From Desulfobacterales bacterium (lineage in GTDB: Bacteria; Desulfobacterota; Desulfobacteria; Desulfobacterales; JAHEIW01), in the NCBI GenBank assembly GCA_030066985.1, contig JASJAN010000012.1, positions 1 to 64,000 on the forward strand: 64,000 nt of DNA, in the 5' to 3' direction. The position numbers and the translations under genes are program-made. Positions within the stretch are counted from its first letter, which is position 1. Each line of letters starts with the position of its first letter. Below, in pieces: positions 32,696-41,962 of this stretch. The notes beneath the pieces are model-generated. The model was not told the origin of the DNA. It searched no databases and was given only the letters and a program-made list of their open reading frames with translations.

Positions 32696-34021
32696 TTAAG
32701 GTCCAAAAACCAGCCGGGGCAACCAGGTGGCCAGTTTGGGAAAAAATACGACGATCATCAGCCCGATAAGCTGAAAAAGGACAAACGGAATAATACCGCG
32801 GTAGATATGGCCGGTGCTCACTTCGGGCGGTGTCACCGCTTTAAGATAAAACAATGAAAAACCGAAAGGCGGTGTTAAAAACGATGTCTGCAGGTTGACC
32901 GCCAGCAGGATGCAAAACCAGACCGGGTCATAGCCGAAATCGATCATAATCGGTGCCAGAACCGGCACGTGGATAAAGGTAATTTCGATGAAGTCCAGAA
33001 AAAATCCGATAAAGAAAATCAGGAGCATTACGATAACCAGGACCGCTGTCTGGCTGTGTTGCTCGGCGATGCCTCCCAAAAACTCACGCACGATGGTATC
33101 GCCGCCCAGACCCCGGAAAACCAGACCGAATGCCGCCGCCCCGCACAGAATAATGAACACCATACAGGTTAACCGCACAGTGGTGTGCATGACCTCGCGC
33201 AGAATTTTTAGCCTAAATTTACGGTTGACGATCGTTAGAAAAGTGGCACCCACCGCGCCAACGGCTGCCGCTTCAGTCGGTGATGCGATGCCGGCAAAGA
33301 TGGAGCCCAACACAGCCACCATTAAAACTAAAGGGGGAACGAGCGCACGACCGACGCGGGCGGCCAGCTGGCGGGGGCCGATTTCCGCCAGCTCTTCTTT
33401 TGAGATGGCCGGTGCCACACCGGGCCGCAAATAGGAAATAATAAGGATATAGACGATAAAAAGACCCACCAGCAACAGGCCCGGCAGGACCGCCCCGATA
33501 AACAGATCACCGACGGAGACCCCAACAATATCGCCGATGAGCACCAATACGATACTGGGCGGTATGATCTGCCCCAGGGTGCCAGAGGCCGATACCGTAC
33601 CGGTGGCCAATTCTTTCTGATAGCCTCGCCTTATCATGGTCGGCACCGCCAGCAGTCCCATGGTGACCACCGTCGCACCGACAATTCCGGTGGAAGCGCC
33701 CAAAAGAGCGCCGACCACAACCACTGATATGGCCAATCCACCCCGCAGGCGTCCGAAAAGCAATCCCATGGTATCCAGCAATTCTTCGGCCAGACCCGAT
33801 CGTTCCAGCATAACGCCCATAAAAACAAACAATGGTACCGCCGCTAATGTCACGTTGGTCATGCGACCCCAGATCCGCAAGGGCAGTAAATTAAAAAAAT
33901 CCCACCCAAAACCGATCAACCCAAACGTCAGCGCGGTACCCAACAGGGTGAAGGTGACCGGAAACCCACCCATCAATAAGATGGTCAGCGCTAAAAACAT
34001 CCAGGCGGCGAGATATTCCAT
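32696..34021 (-). CDS. dctM: TRAP transporter large permease DctM
   Basis: The 441-residue protein has the dozen or so membrane helices of the TRAP large subunit: LTILLMGGFPVTFTLLGTALTFGLIG, VPLFVFMGVMLERSGLAEELLDTMG, SGTLGQIIPPSIVLVLIGDIVGVSVGDLFIGA, SPTEAAAVGAVGA and FFLDFIEITFIHVPVLAPI. It carries sodium-driven transport of an organic acid delivered by DctP. Its start overlaps the dctQ stop by one base (TGATG), showing translational coupling. Confidence 0.96.
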   Translation of the reverse strand: MEYLAAWMFLALTILLMGGFPVTFTLLGTALTFGLIGFGWDFFNLLPLRIWGRMTNVTLAAVPLFVFMGVMLERSGLAEELLDTMGLLFGRLRGGLAISVVVVGALLGASTGIVGATVVTMGLLAVPTMIRRGYQKELATGTVSASGTLGQIIPPSIVLVLIGDIVGVSVGDLFIGAVLPGLLLVGLFIVYILIISYLRPGVAPAISKEELAEIGPRQLAARVGRALVPPLVLMVAVLGSIFAGIASPTEAAAVGAVGATFLTIVNRKFRLKILREVMHTTVRLTCMVFIILCGAAAFGLVFRGLGGDTIVREFLGGIAEQHSQTAVLVIVMLLIFFIGFFLDFIEITFIHVPVLAPIMIDFGYDPVWFCILLAVNLQTSFLTPPFGFSLFYLKAVTPPEVSTGHIYRGIIPFVLFQLIGLMIVVFFPKLATWLPRLVFGP

Positions 34022-34551
34022 CAGGGTTTCGCCTCCTCTGCCGTCTCAATTCCTAAAATCTGCATCAGGCTGTGGATACCCAAAGAAATGCCCTGCAGCA
34101 GCAAAAGCGTAAACCCGATGGGCAAACAACTTTTGAGTATAAACCGAAAGGGGATGCCGCCGGGATCCGGAGAGCCCTCCAAAATGGCAAATGAATTGGC
34201 CGTAAATGTCCATGAAGTTGAAATCACCATGATGCAGCCGGGTATCAGAAATAAAATCACGCCAAAAAGATTGATCCACGCCCGGGTTTTAAACCCGACC
34301 CGTTGATAGATGATATCCACCCGCACGTGGCCGTCATGCAACAGGGTATAACCGGCACCGATCAGGAAAATAAAGCCAAACAGATGCCATTCCAACTCCT
34401 GGGTAAATACGAAACTGGTGCTGAACATATAGCGCATGACCACATCGACAAATACCACCAGTACAAGGCCCAGTGTCACCCAGGCAACGCCCCGCCCAAC
34501 CCACTGATTGAGCGTATCAATTTTGGCGCTTATTTTTTGGAGTGTTTGCAT
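34021..34551 (-). CDS. dctQ: TRAP transporter small permease DctQ
   Basis: The 176-residue protein has four membrane helices with the DctQ signatures: VLVVFVDVVMRYMFSTSFVFTQELEWHLFGFIFLIGAGYTLLHDGHVRVDIIY and a later WTFTANSF segment. It forms the membrane complex with DctM. It is the first gene of the leftward TRAP set and ends within the dctM start codon region. Confidence 0.95.
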   Translation of the reverse strand: MQTLQKISAKIDTLNQWVGRGVAWVTLGLVLVVFVDVVMRYMFSTSFVFTQELEWHLFGFIFLIGAGYTLLHDGHVRVDIIYQRVGFKTRAWINLFGVILFLIPGCIMVISTSWTFTANSFAILEGSPDPGGIPFRFILKSCLPIGFTLLLLQGISLGIHSLMQILGIETAEEAKP

Positions 34552-34759
34552 CAGGCGTCCACCTCGATCCCCAAAGGATCTGGCATATAATGGTGTTTAA
34601 ATATGCGACTATAAAGAAATGGAATTTGGGAGTCAAGATTTAATCTGCTGCTTTAATTTAAGATGCTTTGGACAATCGGATGGAATGGATTTTGGGGAAA
34701 TGAAAGCCTGCGTCGTTTGGCGCCGGAAATTAAGAGGCTATGATGTGGCCAACACCAAT

Positions 34760-35773
34760 TTAATTCCAAATGCCATCAATCTTCTCACCACAGTAGGTAC
34801 AGCTGCCGTCTGTGATGTGCAGGGCGCCCACCTGAAATCCCCAGCGTTCGATGACCTTTTGACCGCAGCCGGGACAGAAGGTATTTTCGCCGTCATCACC
34901 GGGCACATTGCCGGTATAGACGTATTTAAGTCCAGCCTGCAATCCGATTTCACGCGCCCGCGCAAGTGTTTGCACTGGAGTGGCCGGACGGTCGGTCAGT
35001 TTGTATGTCGGGTGAAAACGGCTGATATGCCAGGGGGTGTCAGTTCCCAGGTCATGGGCGATAAATTCAGCCAACTGTTGCAGCTCAGCCGGATCGTCAT
35101 TAAGACCCGTTACGATCAATGTCGTCACTTCAATAAAAACGCCCGCAGCTTTCAGCCGTCTCAAGGTATCCTGGACATGGCCGAGGCGCGCACCGCATAA
35201 ATCTTTGTAATAGTCGTCACTAAAAGCCTTCAAATCCACATTGGCGGCATCCAGATACGGCTTGATCATGTCAATTGCTTCAGAGGTCATGTAACCGTTG
35301 GTGACAAAAACATTGCGGATGCCGCGGGCATGGGCCATTTTGGCAGTATCATAGGCAAATTCAAAAAACACCGTTGGCTCGGTGTACGTATAAGCGATAC
35401 TGCGGCAGCCGGATGCAGCCGCATCTTCGACAACTTGCCAGGCGGTGACCGCATTTCCCATGATTTTGCCTTTGAAATCGATCGGCATCTGGGCAATATC
35501 CGCATTCTGGCAAAATCGGCAGCGCAGATTGCACCCGACGGTGGCTATTGAATATGACAGGGTCCTGGGCAGAAAATGAAACAGCGGTTTTTTTTCAATG
35601 GGATCCACATGTCGCGCAATGAGTTTGCCATAGACCAATGTCTGGAGCTTCCCGGCTTGATTTTCACGCACAGCACACAGGCCGCGGCGGCCGTCTTTAA
35701 TCAGGCAGCGATGGTTGCACAAATTGCATTTGACCTTGCGGTCTTCTATGGCCTCATACAGATACGCTTCCAT
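34760..35773 (-). CDS. amrS: AmmeMemoRadiSam-system radical SAM enzyme (AmrS)
   Basis: The 337-residue protein has the N-terminal cysteine motif CNLCNHRCLIKDGRRGLCAVREN, then SIATVGCNLRCRFCQNADIAQ with the radical SAM CxxxCxxC cluster, YTYTEPTVFFEFAYD, VFVTNGYMTSEAID and a C-terminal CPGCGQ/CTYCG zinc-like pair. This is the AmrS pattern, found beside AmmeMemoRadiSam proteins or alone in anaerobes; its substrate is not settled. The ATG at 35773 is preferred, though a GTG three codons earlier is possible. No partner AmrA/AmrB gene is in the window. Confidence 0.92.
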   Translation of the reverse strand: MEAYLYEAIEDRKVKCNLCNHRCLIKDGRRGLCAVRENQAGKLQTLVYGKLIARHVDPIEKKPLFHFLPRTLSYSIATVGCNLRCRFCQNADIAQMPIDFKGKIMGNAVTAWQVVEDAAASGCRSIAYTYTEPTVFFEFAYDTAKMAHARGIRNVFVTNGYMTSEAIDMIKPYLDAANVDLKAFSDDYYKDLCGARLGHVQDTLRRLKAAGVFIEVTTLIVTGLNDDPAELQQLAEFIAHDLGTDTPWHISRFHPTYKLTDRPATPVQTLARAREIGLQAGLKYVYTGNVPGDDGENTFCPGCGQKVIERWGFQVGALHITDGSCTYCGEKIDGIWN

Positions 35774-35893
35774 TACAATCACATTGAGGAATGGCAGAAC
35801 TCGAGAATTAGAAGTAGACCCCTAATTTAAACTGCTGTGCGAACCTAATTGCATGATGCAATAACCGGCCGCACATCATGTTATCGCTCTGCC

Positions 35894-36679
35894 CTAATTT
35901 CCGGCGTGGTATCGCATTGTCAACGGACGCAACCTAAATTTTGGAACCAGGGATACGACCATGCCGGCAAAAGCACCAAACGGGCAACGCTGAATAATCT
36001 TGGATTGCTCCAGACTGGCGGCGATTTTTCCCGATTGAGACGGCAGCTGGCATACCGTCCGCCAGGATACGGGGGTGTGGCCGACGATTTGGCGGATTCG
36101 CTGTTTCAGTTCCCAGACACTGAAAAATTGCGCATGATTATAAATAGTCGCCGTAAACATGCCTTTTACGCGTCGCTGGATGCCTTTGATGGCATAACGA
36201 TTCAAAACACCAATAAAGATACGATCTTTAGCGACCCGACACGCCTCTTCCAACGCTTTTTGGGGGTTATCGACAAATTCCAGGGTCGTAAACAGGCAGG
36301 CATAATTAAAAGAATTATCATCAAACGGCAAATCCTCAGCATAACCCTGATACAGATCAGCACGGTTGTCGACATTTCGCGAAGCAATATCCAGCATGTA
36401 AGTCGAGGCATCCAGGCCAGTCACCTGCAAGTCCATATCCAGCAGCGCCTGCAGGCAGGCACCGGTCCCGCACCCGATATCCAATACCGATTCGCCCCTC
36501 ATGGGTTTGAGCAGGGTTTGCATCAGCTGGGTTTCCAGTTCAAATGTGGCTTTGTTCTCGGGTTTTTTTAACCACTGCTCATAAGCGATCGCATCTTTAA
36601 AATCGAATACATGCCCCATAGCAGGTAATTTAAGTAAAAAGTTGGGCTTTAGCAAGGAAGAAAACCGTACATTCAGCAT
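35894..36679 (-). CDS. Class I SAM-dependent methyltransferase
   Basis: The 261-residue protein has the nucleotide-binding motif VLDIGCGTGACLQALLD, acidic strand VTGLDASTYMLDIASRN, and AEDLPFDDNSFNYACLFTTLEFVDNPQKALEEACRV, all from the UbiE/MenG-like methyltransferase group. The substrate is unknown. The start is uncertain: ATG 36679 lacks a clear ribosome site, and a second ATG at 36619 gives MGHVFDFKDA. Confidence 0.85.
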   Translation of the reverse strand: MLNVRFSSLLKPNFLLKLPAMGHVFDFKDAIAYEQWLKKPENKATFELETQLMQTLLKPMRGESVLDIGCGTGACLQALLDMDLQVTGLDASTYMLDIASRNVDNRADLYQGYAEDLPFDDNSFNYACLFTTLEFVDNPQKALEEACRVAKDRIFIGVLNRYAIKGIQRRVKGMFTATIYNHAQFFSVWELKQRIRQIVGHTPVSWRTVCQLPSQSGKIAASLEQSKIIQRCPFGAFAGMVVSLVPKFRLRPLTMRYHAGN

Positions 36680-36738
36680 CAGGTTCTGTCAGGCGAGATG
36701 TAGGTACGCAATACAACTATAGCAGATATAGCAGAAGC

Positions 36739-38289
36739 TTAATGCTTCTTGGCCGCTTTGGCGGGTTTGGTGGGTTTGGTGTGTTTGGTGTGTTTGGCCG
36801 ATTTTGCCGGTTCAGATTTTTTGGTCGCCCGGCGGGTGCTCTTTTTTTTGCGCCGGGCTCGTTTTTTGGGGGGCGGTGAATCTGAATCTCCTGATTTCTT
36901 GGCAGCCGCGCCTTTAGCAGATTCAGGGCCAAACCCGAACAATGCACCCGGGTACGAACGGGTCTTGGTTTTTTTGGGTGCCGTTGGTGTCTGAGAGCGC
37001 CTCTTGGCTCGCTGCTGGCTGCGCTTGCGGCCAGACTTTCTGATGCGTGACCTGCGCTCGCGGGCGATGGGCTTTGATTTATCGGAAATAAACCAGTCAT
37101 TGTCCGGCCAAACCACTGGTATTTTGTATCCGAGCATTTCCTCTAAAGGCTCCAGATGGTAGACATAGTCTTCACAGGCTAAAGCAAAGGCTTTGCCGGT
37201 CTTGCCGGCCCGCGCGGTGCGGCCGATACGATGCACATAGTTTTCCGAATCCTGCGGCAGGTCATAGTTGATCACATGACTGATATCTTCAACGTGGATG
37301 CCGCGGGAGGCGACATCGGTAGCCACCAGTATTTTTATTTTGCCATTTTTAAATTGCTCCATCAGCCGGAATCGCTTGGGTTGGGGCAAATCGCCGGTGA
37401 TCCTTTCCGCCGGCCAGCCATTGCCTTTCAGTTTGCGCGTCAGCCAATCAACGCCGACTTTGGTATTCACAAATATGAGCATCCGGCGCCAGTCTTCTCT
37501 TTTGAGCAAACCCAGCAGGAGCTCCAGTTTCTTATCCGTTCCGACGTGATACAGCTGTTGGTCAATTCCCTCGACGGTGATGGTCTGGGGCGTGACGGAT
37601 ATGAATTCGGGTAAATTCATGTATTCATAAGTCAGCTCCATGACCCGGTAAGAAAGGGTTGCTGAAAAAAGCATGGATTGTCGTTTTTCATAAAGGGGCA
37701 GCTTGCGCAGCAGATAGCGCATATCCTTGGTGAATCCTAAATCAAACAAACGGTCCGCTTCGTCAATAACCAGAATTTTGATGGCTTCCGTTTTGAAAAT
37801 GCCCTTTTTGTAGTAATCAATGATGCGCCCGGGTGTGCAGATAACAATATCAACTCCCTGTCGCAGAATCTTGGCCTGGCGTTTGTAATCGACACCACCG
37901 ACAACTTCGGCAATCTTTAGATCAGAGTGCCGGCAGAGGGTACGCGCTTCTTCGTAGATTTGATGGGAAAGCTCCCGAGTGGGCGCGATGATCAGAGCCG
38001 AGGGCAAAAGCGGATTACGATCAGACAACATCAGCAGACGCGTAATCACCGTCACCAAAAAAGCAGCTGTTTTACCGGTTCCCGTCTGCGCCTGACCGGC
38101 AACATCCCGGCCGCTCAGCGATATGGGAAGCGTCTGCTCCTGGATCGGTGTGCAATGCACAAATCCGGCGTCGTTCAAAGCCGACAACATTGGCTCCGGT
38201 AGCTCAAAGGCGTCAAAGCGCTTTTCGGTTAAAAAATCCGGTTCCTCAGCCCGCGGTACCGGCGCTGGAGATTCATCCGTTTCAGACAT
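36739..38289 (-). CDS. DEAD-box RNA helicase with basic low-complexity tail
   Basis: The 516-residue protein has all helicase motifs: the Q motif (FELPEPMLSALNDAGFVHCTPIQEQTLP), AQTGTGKT, APTRELSHQ, VDIVICTPGR, VIDEADRLFD (DEAD), FSATLS, ILVATDVASRGIHV and YVHRIGRTARAGKTG. The core resembles RhlB/RhlE. About 110 C-terminal residues are basic and repetitive, with a final 9-bp-period stretch giving AKHTKHTKPTKPAKAAKKH. Such tails add nonspecific RNA binding; in this family they help in ribosome assembly or mRNA decay. It is a single gene, divergent from moeA. Confidence 0.95.
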   Translation of the reverse strand: MSETDESPAPVPRAEEPDFLTEKRFDAFELPEPMLSALNDAGFVHCTPIQEQTLPISLSGRDVAGQAQTGTGKTAAFLVTVITRLLMLSDRNPLLPSALIIAPTRELSHQIYEEARTLCRHSDLKIAEVVGGVDYKRQAKILRQGVDIVICTPGRIIDYYKKGIFKTEAIKILVIDEADRLFDLGFTKDMRYLLRKLPLYEKRQSMLFSATLSYRVMELTYEYMNLPEFISVTPQTITVEGIDQQLYHVGTDKKLELLLGLLKREDWRRMLIFVNTKVGVDWLTRKLKGNGWPAERITGDLPQPKRFRLMEQFKNGKIKILVATDVASRGIHVEDISHVINYDLPQDSENYVHRIGRTARAGKTGKAFALACEDYVYHLEPLEEMLGYKIPVVWPDNDWFISDKSKPIARERRSRIRKSGRKRSQQRAKRRSQTPTAPKKTKTRSYPGALFGFGPESAKGAAAKKSGDSDSPPPKKRARRKKKSTRRATKKSEPAKSAKHTKHTKPTKPAKAAKKH

Positions 38290-38379
38290 AAGATTTCATT
38301 ATTCTTGGAATTGTTGGGAAGGTGTCATTTTGAATCCATTTTCCTCGCGATTATACCCATTTATTGTCATGTTTTGCAA

Positions 38380-38489
38380 GGACAGAGGTCAGATGTCAGA
38401 GGTCAGAAGACAGAAAAATATGGATAGTGAAGCGCAAAAGCAGTTATACGACGCCTGGCCTCTGTCTTCTGACTTCTGCCCTCGACTCG
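38380..38489. repeat. Inverted-arm repeat element D (7-nt unit CAGARGT)
   Basis: Lies in the 309-bp gap between the divergent helicase and moeA genes. The left arm (38382-38416) reads CAGAGGT, CAGATGT, CAGAGGT, CAGAAGA, CAGAAAA, five 7-nt units. The right arm (about 38455-38485) is the reverse complement of CAGAAGT, CAGAAGA, CAGAGGC and flanking bases. About 40 bases separate the arms. No coding sequence is seen. Confidence 0.72.
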
Positions 38490-38598
38490 GCTGAGCTCGT
38501 CGCAGGCTGTCCTCTGAAACCTGCATTGAATTGCGTAACACGGTATGCTAACAATAGGTTTTCATTTTTAAATACATTGCAATGGACATCGCCAAACA

Positions 38599-39828
38599 AT
38601 GAAAGATTTCTTTAAGGTTACCGATTTAGCAACGGTATTAGACTTTCGCAGCACCTTCCCGCGGGTTGGGGTCGAGCAGGTTCCTTTACCGGAAGCCATT
38701 TCCAGAATTTTGGCCGAAGATATCACTGCCGAGGAAGATCTTCCTGATTTCCCGCGCACTATTGTCGATGGATATGCCGTTAATGGCGCTTCCACCTTTG
38801 GTGCCAGTGAAGGCAACCCTGCCTACCTGGTGGTCACCGGCAACATCGCTATGGGGCAGTCGGCGGACATTGAAATTGCTCCTGGAGAGGCCGCCCGCAT
38901 CGCCACCGGCGGAATGCTTCCGCGGGGCGCCGACAGTGTGGTCATGATTGAACATACCGAAGCCATAGATGACACCACCATCGAAGTTTACCGCAGTGTT
39001 GCCCCAGGTCAGAATATGATCGCTGTTGGAGAGGACATCAAAAAACACGCTGCTGTGCTGAGCAAGGGACAGGTCATCCGCCCGCAGGAAGCCGGACTTC
39101 TGGCAGCTCTGGGCAAACAGCAAATACCCGTTTATCAAAAACCCATGGTCGGCATCATTTCCACCGGAGATGAAATTATACCGATCAGCAAAACGCCGCA
39201 GGTGGGACAAATCCGCGACATTAACAGCTATACCCTTGCGGGCCAGATTCATCAAGCCGGTGCGGTTGCTGTGCCATATGGAATTGTGCGTGATGATTTT
39301 CAATTGCTGTTTGAAAAATGCCAGCGTGCGCTGGAACAATGCCATGTGGTGTTGATATCCGGCGGCAGTTCGGTCGGCACCCGTGACTTTACTGTCGATG
39401 TGCTTTCAGCCCTGCAGGATTCAAAAATTCTGGTCCACGGCATATCGATCAGTCCCGGCAAACCCACCATACTGGCACGGGTTGCCAATAAGTCCTTCTG
39501 GGGGATGCCTGGCCATGTTGTCTCTGCCATGATTGTTTTTTCAAAAGTGGTTAAACCCTTTGTTGATTATGTGGCTGGACAATCTGATACAGAGGACAGC
39601 GTGCAGCGCCTGCCTGCCAGATTGAGCCGGAATGTGGCCTCCAAGCAGGGCCGAGTGGATTTTATAAGGGTCCGGCTGCGCGAAGAGGACGACGGTTTAT
39701 GGGCGGATCCGGTATTGGGAAAATCCGGATTGATCAGCACCATGGTCAATGCCAACGGTCTGGTGCAGATTGATATCAATACCGAAGGGCTGGACAAGGG
39801 TGCCGAAGTGGAAGTAATCCCTATCTAG
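38599..39828 (+). CDS. moeA: Molybdopterin molybdenumtransferase MoeA
   Basis: The 409-residue protein carries the MoeA layout: PLPEAISRILAEDITAEEDLPDFPRTIVDGYAV, TGGMLPRGADSVVMIEHTE, the catalytic domain VGIISTGDEI and DINSYTL, VLISGGSSVGTRD, and HGISISPGKPTILAR plus GMPGHVVSA. It inserts molybdate or tungstate into adenylylated molybdopterin. A second, longer MoeA paralogue follows 196 bp downstream on the same strand. Confidence 0.96.
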   Translation: MKDFFKVTDLATVLDFRSTFPRVGVEQVPLPEAISRILAEDITAEEDLPDFPRTIVDGYAVNGASTFGASEGNPAYLVVTGNIAMGQSADIEIAPGEAARIATGGMLPRGADSVVMIEHTEAIDDTTIEVYRSVAPGQNMIAVGEDIKKHAAVLSKGQVIRPQEAGLLAALGKQQIPVYQKPMVGIISTGDEIIPISKTPQVGQIRDINSYTLAGQIHQAGAVAVPYGIVRDDFQLLFEKCQRALEQCHVVLISGGSSVGTRDFTVDVLSALQDSKILVHGISISPGKPTILARVANKSFWGMPGHVVSAMIVFSKVVKPFVDYVAGQSDTEDSVQRLPARLSRNVASKQGRVDFIRVRLREEDDGLWADPVLGKSGLISTMVNANGLVQIDINTEGLDKGAEVEVIPI

Positions 39829-39869
39829 TCAGAGAGTCAACAGAATGCAGGTATTAGATTTCAATCAAC

Positions 39870-40010
39870 AGGTTCAAAGGTTCAACGTTCAAAGGTTGCG
39901 AGCTTTGATGACCATAGACAGATATTGAGTGAAAGTCGCCCGGATCACTGAAGCTAGCCCTCGGAACTTGGAAACCCTGAACCCTGAACCTCTGAACCCT
40001 GAACCTGATT
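39870..40010. repeat. Inverted-arm repeat element E (7-8-nt unit GGTTCAR)
   Basis: Lies between the two moeA genes. The left arm (39871-39898) is GGTTCAAA, GGTTCAAC, GTTCAAA, GGTTGCG. The right arm (39963-40010) is the reverse complement of GGTTCAG, GGTTCAG, AGGTTCAG, GGTTCAG, GGTTTCC. About 62 bases separate the arms. The unit is the same as in element F. The right arm ends just before the ribosome site of the second moeA. Confidence 0.75.
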
Positions 40011-40024
40011 ATTAGGAAAAAATA

Positions 40025-41953
40025 ATGGAATTTAAACGCAACGTCTACCTGAAAATGAAGACCTTGGCAGAAGCCCGGGACATCCTTTTTGATACATTTG
40101 CCAACCTGCCGCCTTTGGCGAGTGAAAACCTAGCGGTGCCCGATGCCGTTGGCCGGGTGCTGGCAGAACCGATAAATGCCCGGCTGTCTTCCCCCAATTT
40201 TCACTTGGCGGCAATGGACGGACTGGCCGTTAAAGCGGACATCACTTTCGGTGCTAGCGCCGCAGCGCCCAAAACCCTGATCGTCGGACACGAAGCCTTT
40301 TATGTCAATACCGGCCAGGTCCTGCCGGATGATACGGATGCGGTTATCATGGTTGAAGATGTCAATGCGCTGGATGAAGAACACATTGAAATCGAAGCGC
40401 CCGTATTTCCCTGGCAAAACGTTCGCAGAGTCGGTGAAGATATTGTCGCCACCGAATTGCTCTTTCCCCAAAATCATGTGATCACACCTTATTGCGTCGG
40501 CGCCCTGCTCTCAGGCGGGGTGTTTCGCGTGCCAGTTAAGATCAGGCCCAGAGTGCTGATTATTCCCACCGGATCAGAACTGGTGGACTGGCGTCAACTT
40601 GAGCTCGATGCGTTTCGCCCCGGGCAGGTACTGGAAACCAATTCGTTTGTTCTGGGCAAGCTGATTGAAAAGAGCGGCGGTATATTTGAGCGCCATGAAA
40701 TGGTTGTGGACGATAGCGCTAAAATTAAAAACGCCGTCAAAGCCGCTGTGGACGAAAATTATCACATGATCTTAGTCCTCGGAGGATCTTCTGCCGGCTC
40801 TGAGGATTTTGCCAAAACCGCCATCGTTGAGCTGGGCGATATACATGTTCACGGCGTTACCATCATGCCCGGCAAACCCATTGTGATCGGATCGGTGGCA
40901 TCTAAACCTGTCTTTGGCATACCGGGTTATCCGGTTTCAGCCATTATCGCTTTTGAGAAGTTTGTCCAACCCTTGCTGCTGGCTTTGCTCGGCCAACCTG
41001 AATCGCAACGAGAAACCATTGATGTTTTGCCGACAAAAAAGATCGCTTCCAAACTGGGCGTGGAGGAATTTTTGCGCGTCAAACTGGGTGATGTCGGCGG
41101 ACGTATTGTCGCCAGCCCGCTGCCCAGAGGCGCCGGCACGATTACATCCATCACCGAAGCCGACGGCATCATTCGCATACCCAACCACATCGAAGGCATT
41201 AACGACAATGAGATCGTTTCGGCGGAATTGCTTCGCGCACTGCCAGCCATTCGCAAAACCATCGTTATCGTTGGCAGCCATGATAATTCCCTGGATGTTC
41301 TCGCTGATCAGCTCAAGGCCCGCAACAGTGAGCTAACGCTTTCCTCCAGTCATGTCGGCAGCATGGGCGGGCTGATGGCTATCAAGCGCGGCGTGTGCCA
41401 CCTGGCTGGCACCCACCTTCTGGATACCGCTGATGGAAGCTATAATGTGTCCTATCTCAAAAAATACCTGCCGGATACGCCTGCCAGGCTGGTCCATCTG
41501 GTAGAGCGCGATCAGGGTCTGATTGTCAAGAAGGGCAACCCAAAGCAAATTGGCGGTATCGCAGATCTCAGTCGCAAAGGGATTTCTTTTATCAACCGTC
41601 AAATCGGCTCTGGCACGCGAATTTTATTGGATTACAAATTAAGCCAATTGAACATCAAAGCCGCCGATATTAACGGGTATCAAAACGAAGAATTTACCCA
41701 TATGGCCGTAGCCGTATCCGTTTTGAGTGGAACCGCAGATGCCGGCCTCGGGATTTATGCCGCTGCCAAGGCACTGGATTTGGACTTTATCCCGGTCGTT
41801 ACCGAACAGTACGATCTGGTTGTTCTCCCGGAATTTTTCGAAACCGATGCCATCCGGATGCTTTTTGACATCATCAACCGCCGTGATTTTAAGCAACGGG
41901 TGGAAGATCTGGGTGGGTACAGTACCGCACGAACAGGCGAAATTATTTTATAG
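40025..41953 (+). CDS. MoeA fused to a periplasmic-binding-protein-like domain
   Basis: The 642-residue protein has a MoeA part (about 1-405: AVGRVLAEPINARLSSPNFHLAAMDGLAV, TGQVLPDDTDAVIMVED, LIIPTGSELV, LVLGGSSAGSEDF, HGVTIMPGKPIVIG, GIPGYPVSA). A PBP-like domain follows (about 410-640: IVIVGSHDNSLDVLADQL, HVGSMGGLMAIKRGVCHLAGTHLLD, LVHLVERDQGLIV, GISFINRQIGSGTRILLDY, TADAGLGIYAAAKALDLDFIPV). Such fusions are known in archaea and anaerobic bacteria (COG0303 plus COG1910), where the second domain is thought to sense or deliver the oxyanion. It has no signal peptide, so it is cytoplasmic. With the short moeA upstream it suggests two metal-insertion routes, perhaps Mo and W. uppP follows after 9 bp. 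Confidence 0.94.
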   Translation: MEFKRNVYLKMKTLAEARDILFDTFANLPPLASENLAVPDAVGRVLAEPINARLSSPNFHLAAMDGLAVKADITFGASAAAPKTLIVGHEAFYVNTGQVLPDDTDAVIMVEDVNALDEEHIEIEAPVFPWQNVRRVGEDIVATELLFPQNHVITPYCVGALLSGGVFRVPVKIRPRVLIIPTGSELVDWRQLELDAFRPGQVLETNSFVLGKLIEKSGGIFERHEMVVDDSAKIKNAVKAAVDENYHMILVLGGSSAGSEDFAKTAIVELGDIHVHGVTIMPGKPIVIGSVASKPVFGIPGYPVSAIIAFEKFVQPLLLALLGQPESQRETIDVLPTKKIASKLGVEEFLRVKLGDVGGRIVASPLPRGAGTITSITEADGIIRIPNHIEGINDNEIVSAELLRALPAIRKTIVIVGSHDNSLDVLADQLKARNSELTLSSSHVGSMGGLMAIKRGVCHLAGTHLLDTADGSYNVSYLKKYLPDTPARLVHLVERDQGLIVKKGNPKQIGGIADLSRKGISFINRQIGSGTRILLDYKLSQLNIKAADINGYQNEEFTHMAVAVSVLSGTADAGLGIYAAAKALDLDFIPVVTEQYDLVVLPEFFETDAIRMLFDIINRRDFKQRVEDLGGYSTARTGEIIL

Positions 41954-41962
41954 GATCAGCAT

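Noticed and set aside
34619-35200. 193-codon plus-strand frame opposite amrS
   Set aside because: The opposite strand encodes conserved AmrS motifs; the frame has no ribosome site or domain.
35849-36571. 240-codon plus-strand frame opposite the methyltransferase
   Set aside because: The methyltransferase on the other strand has all SAM-binding motifs; this one shows none.
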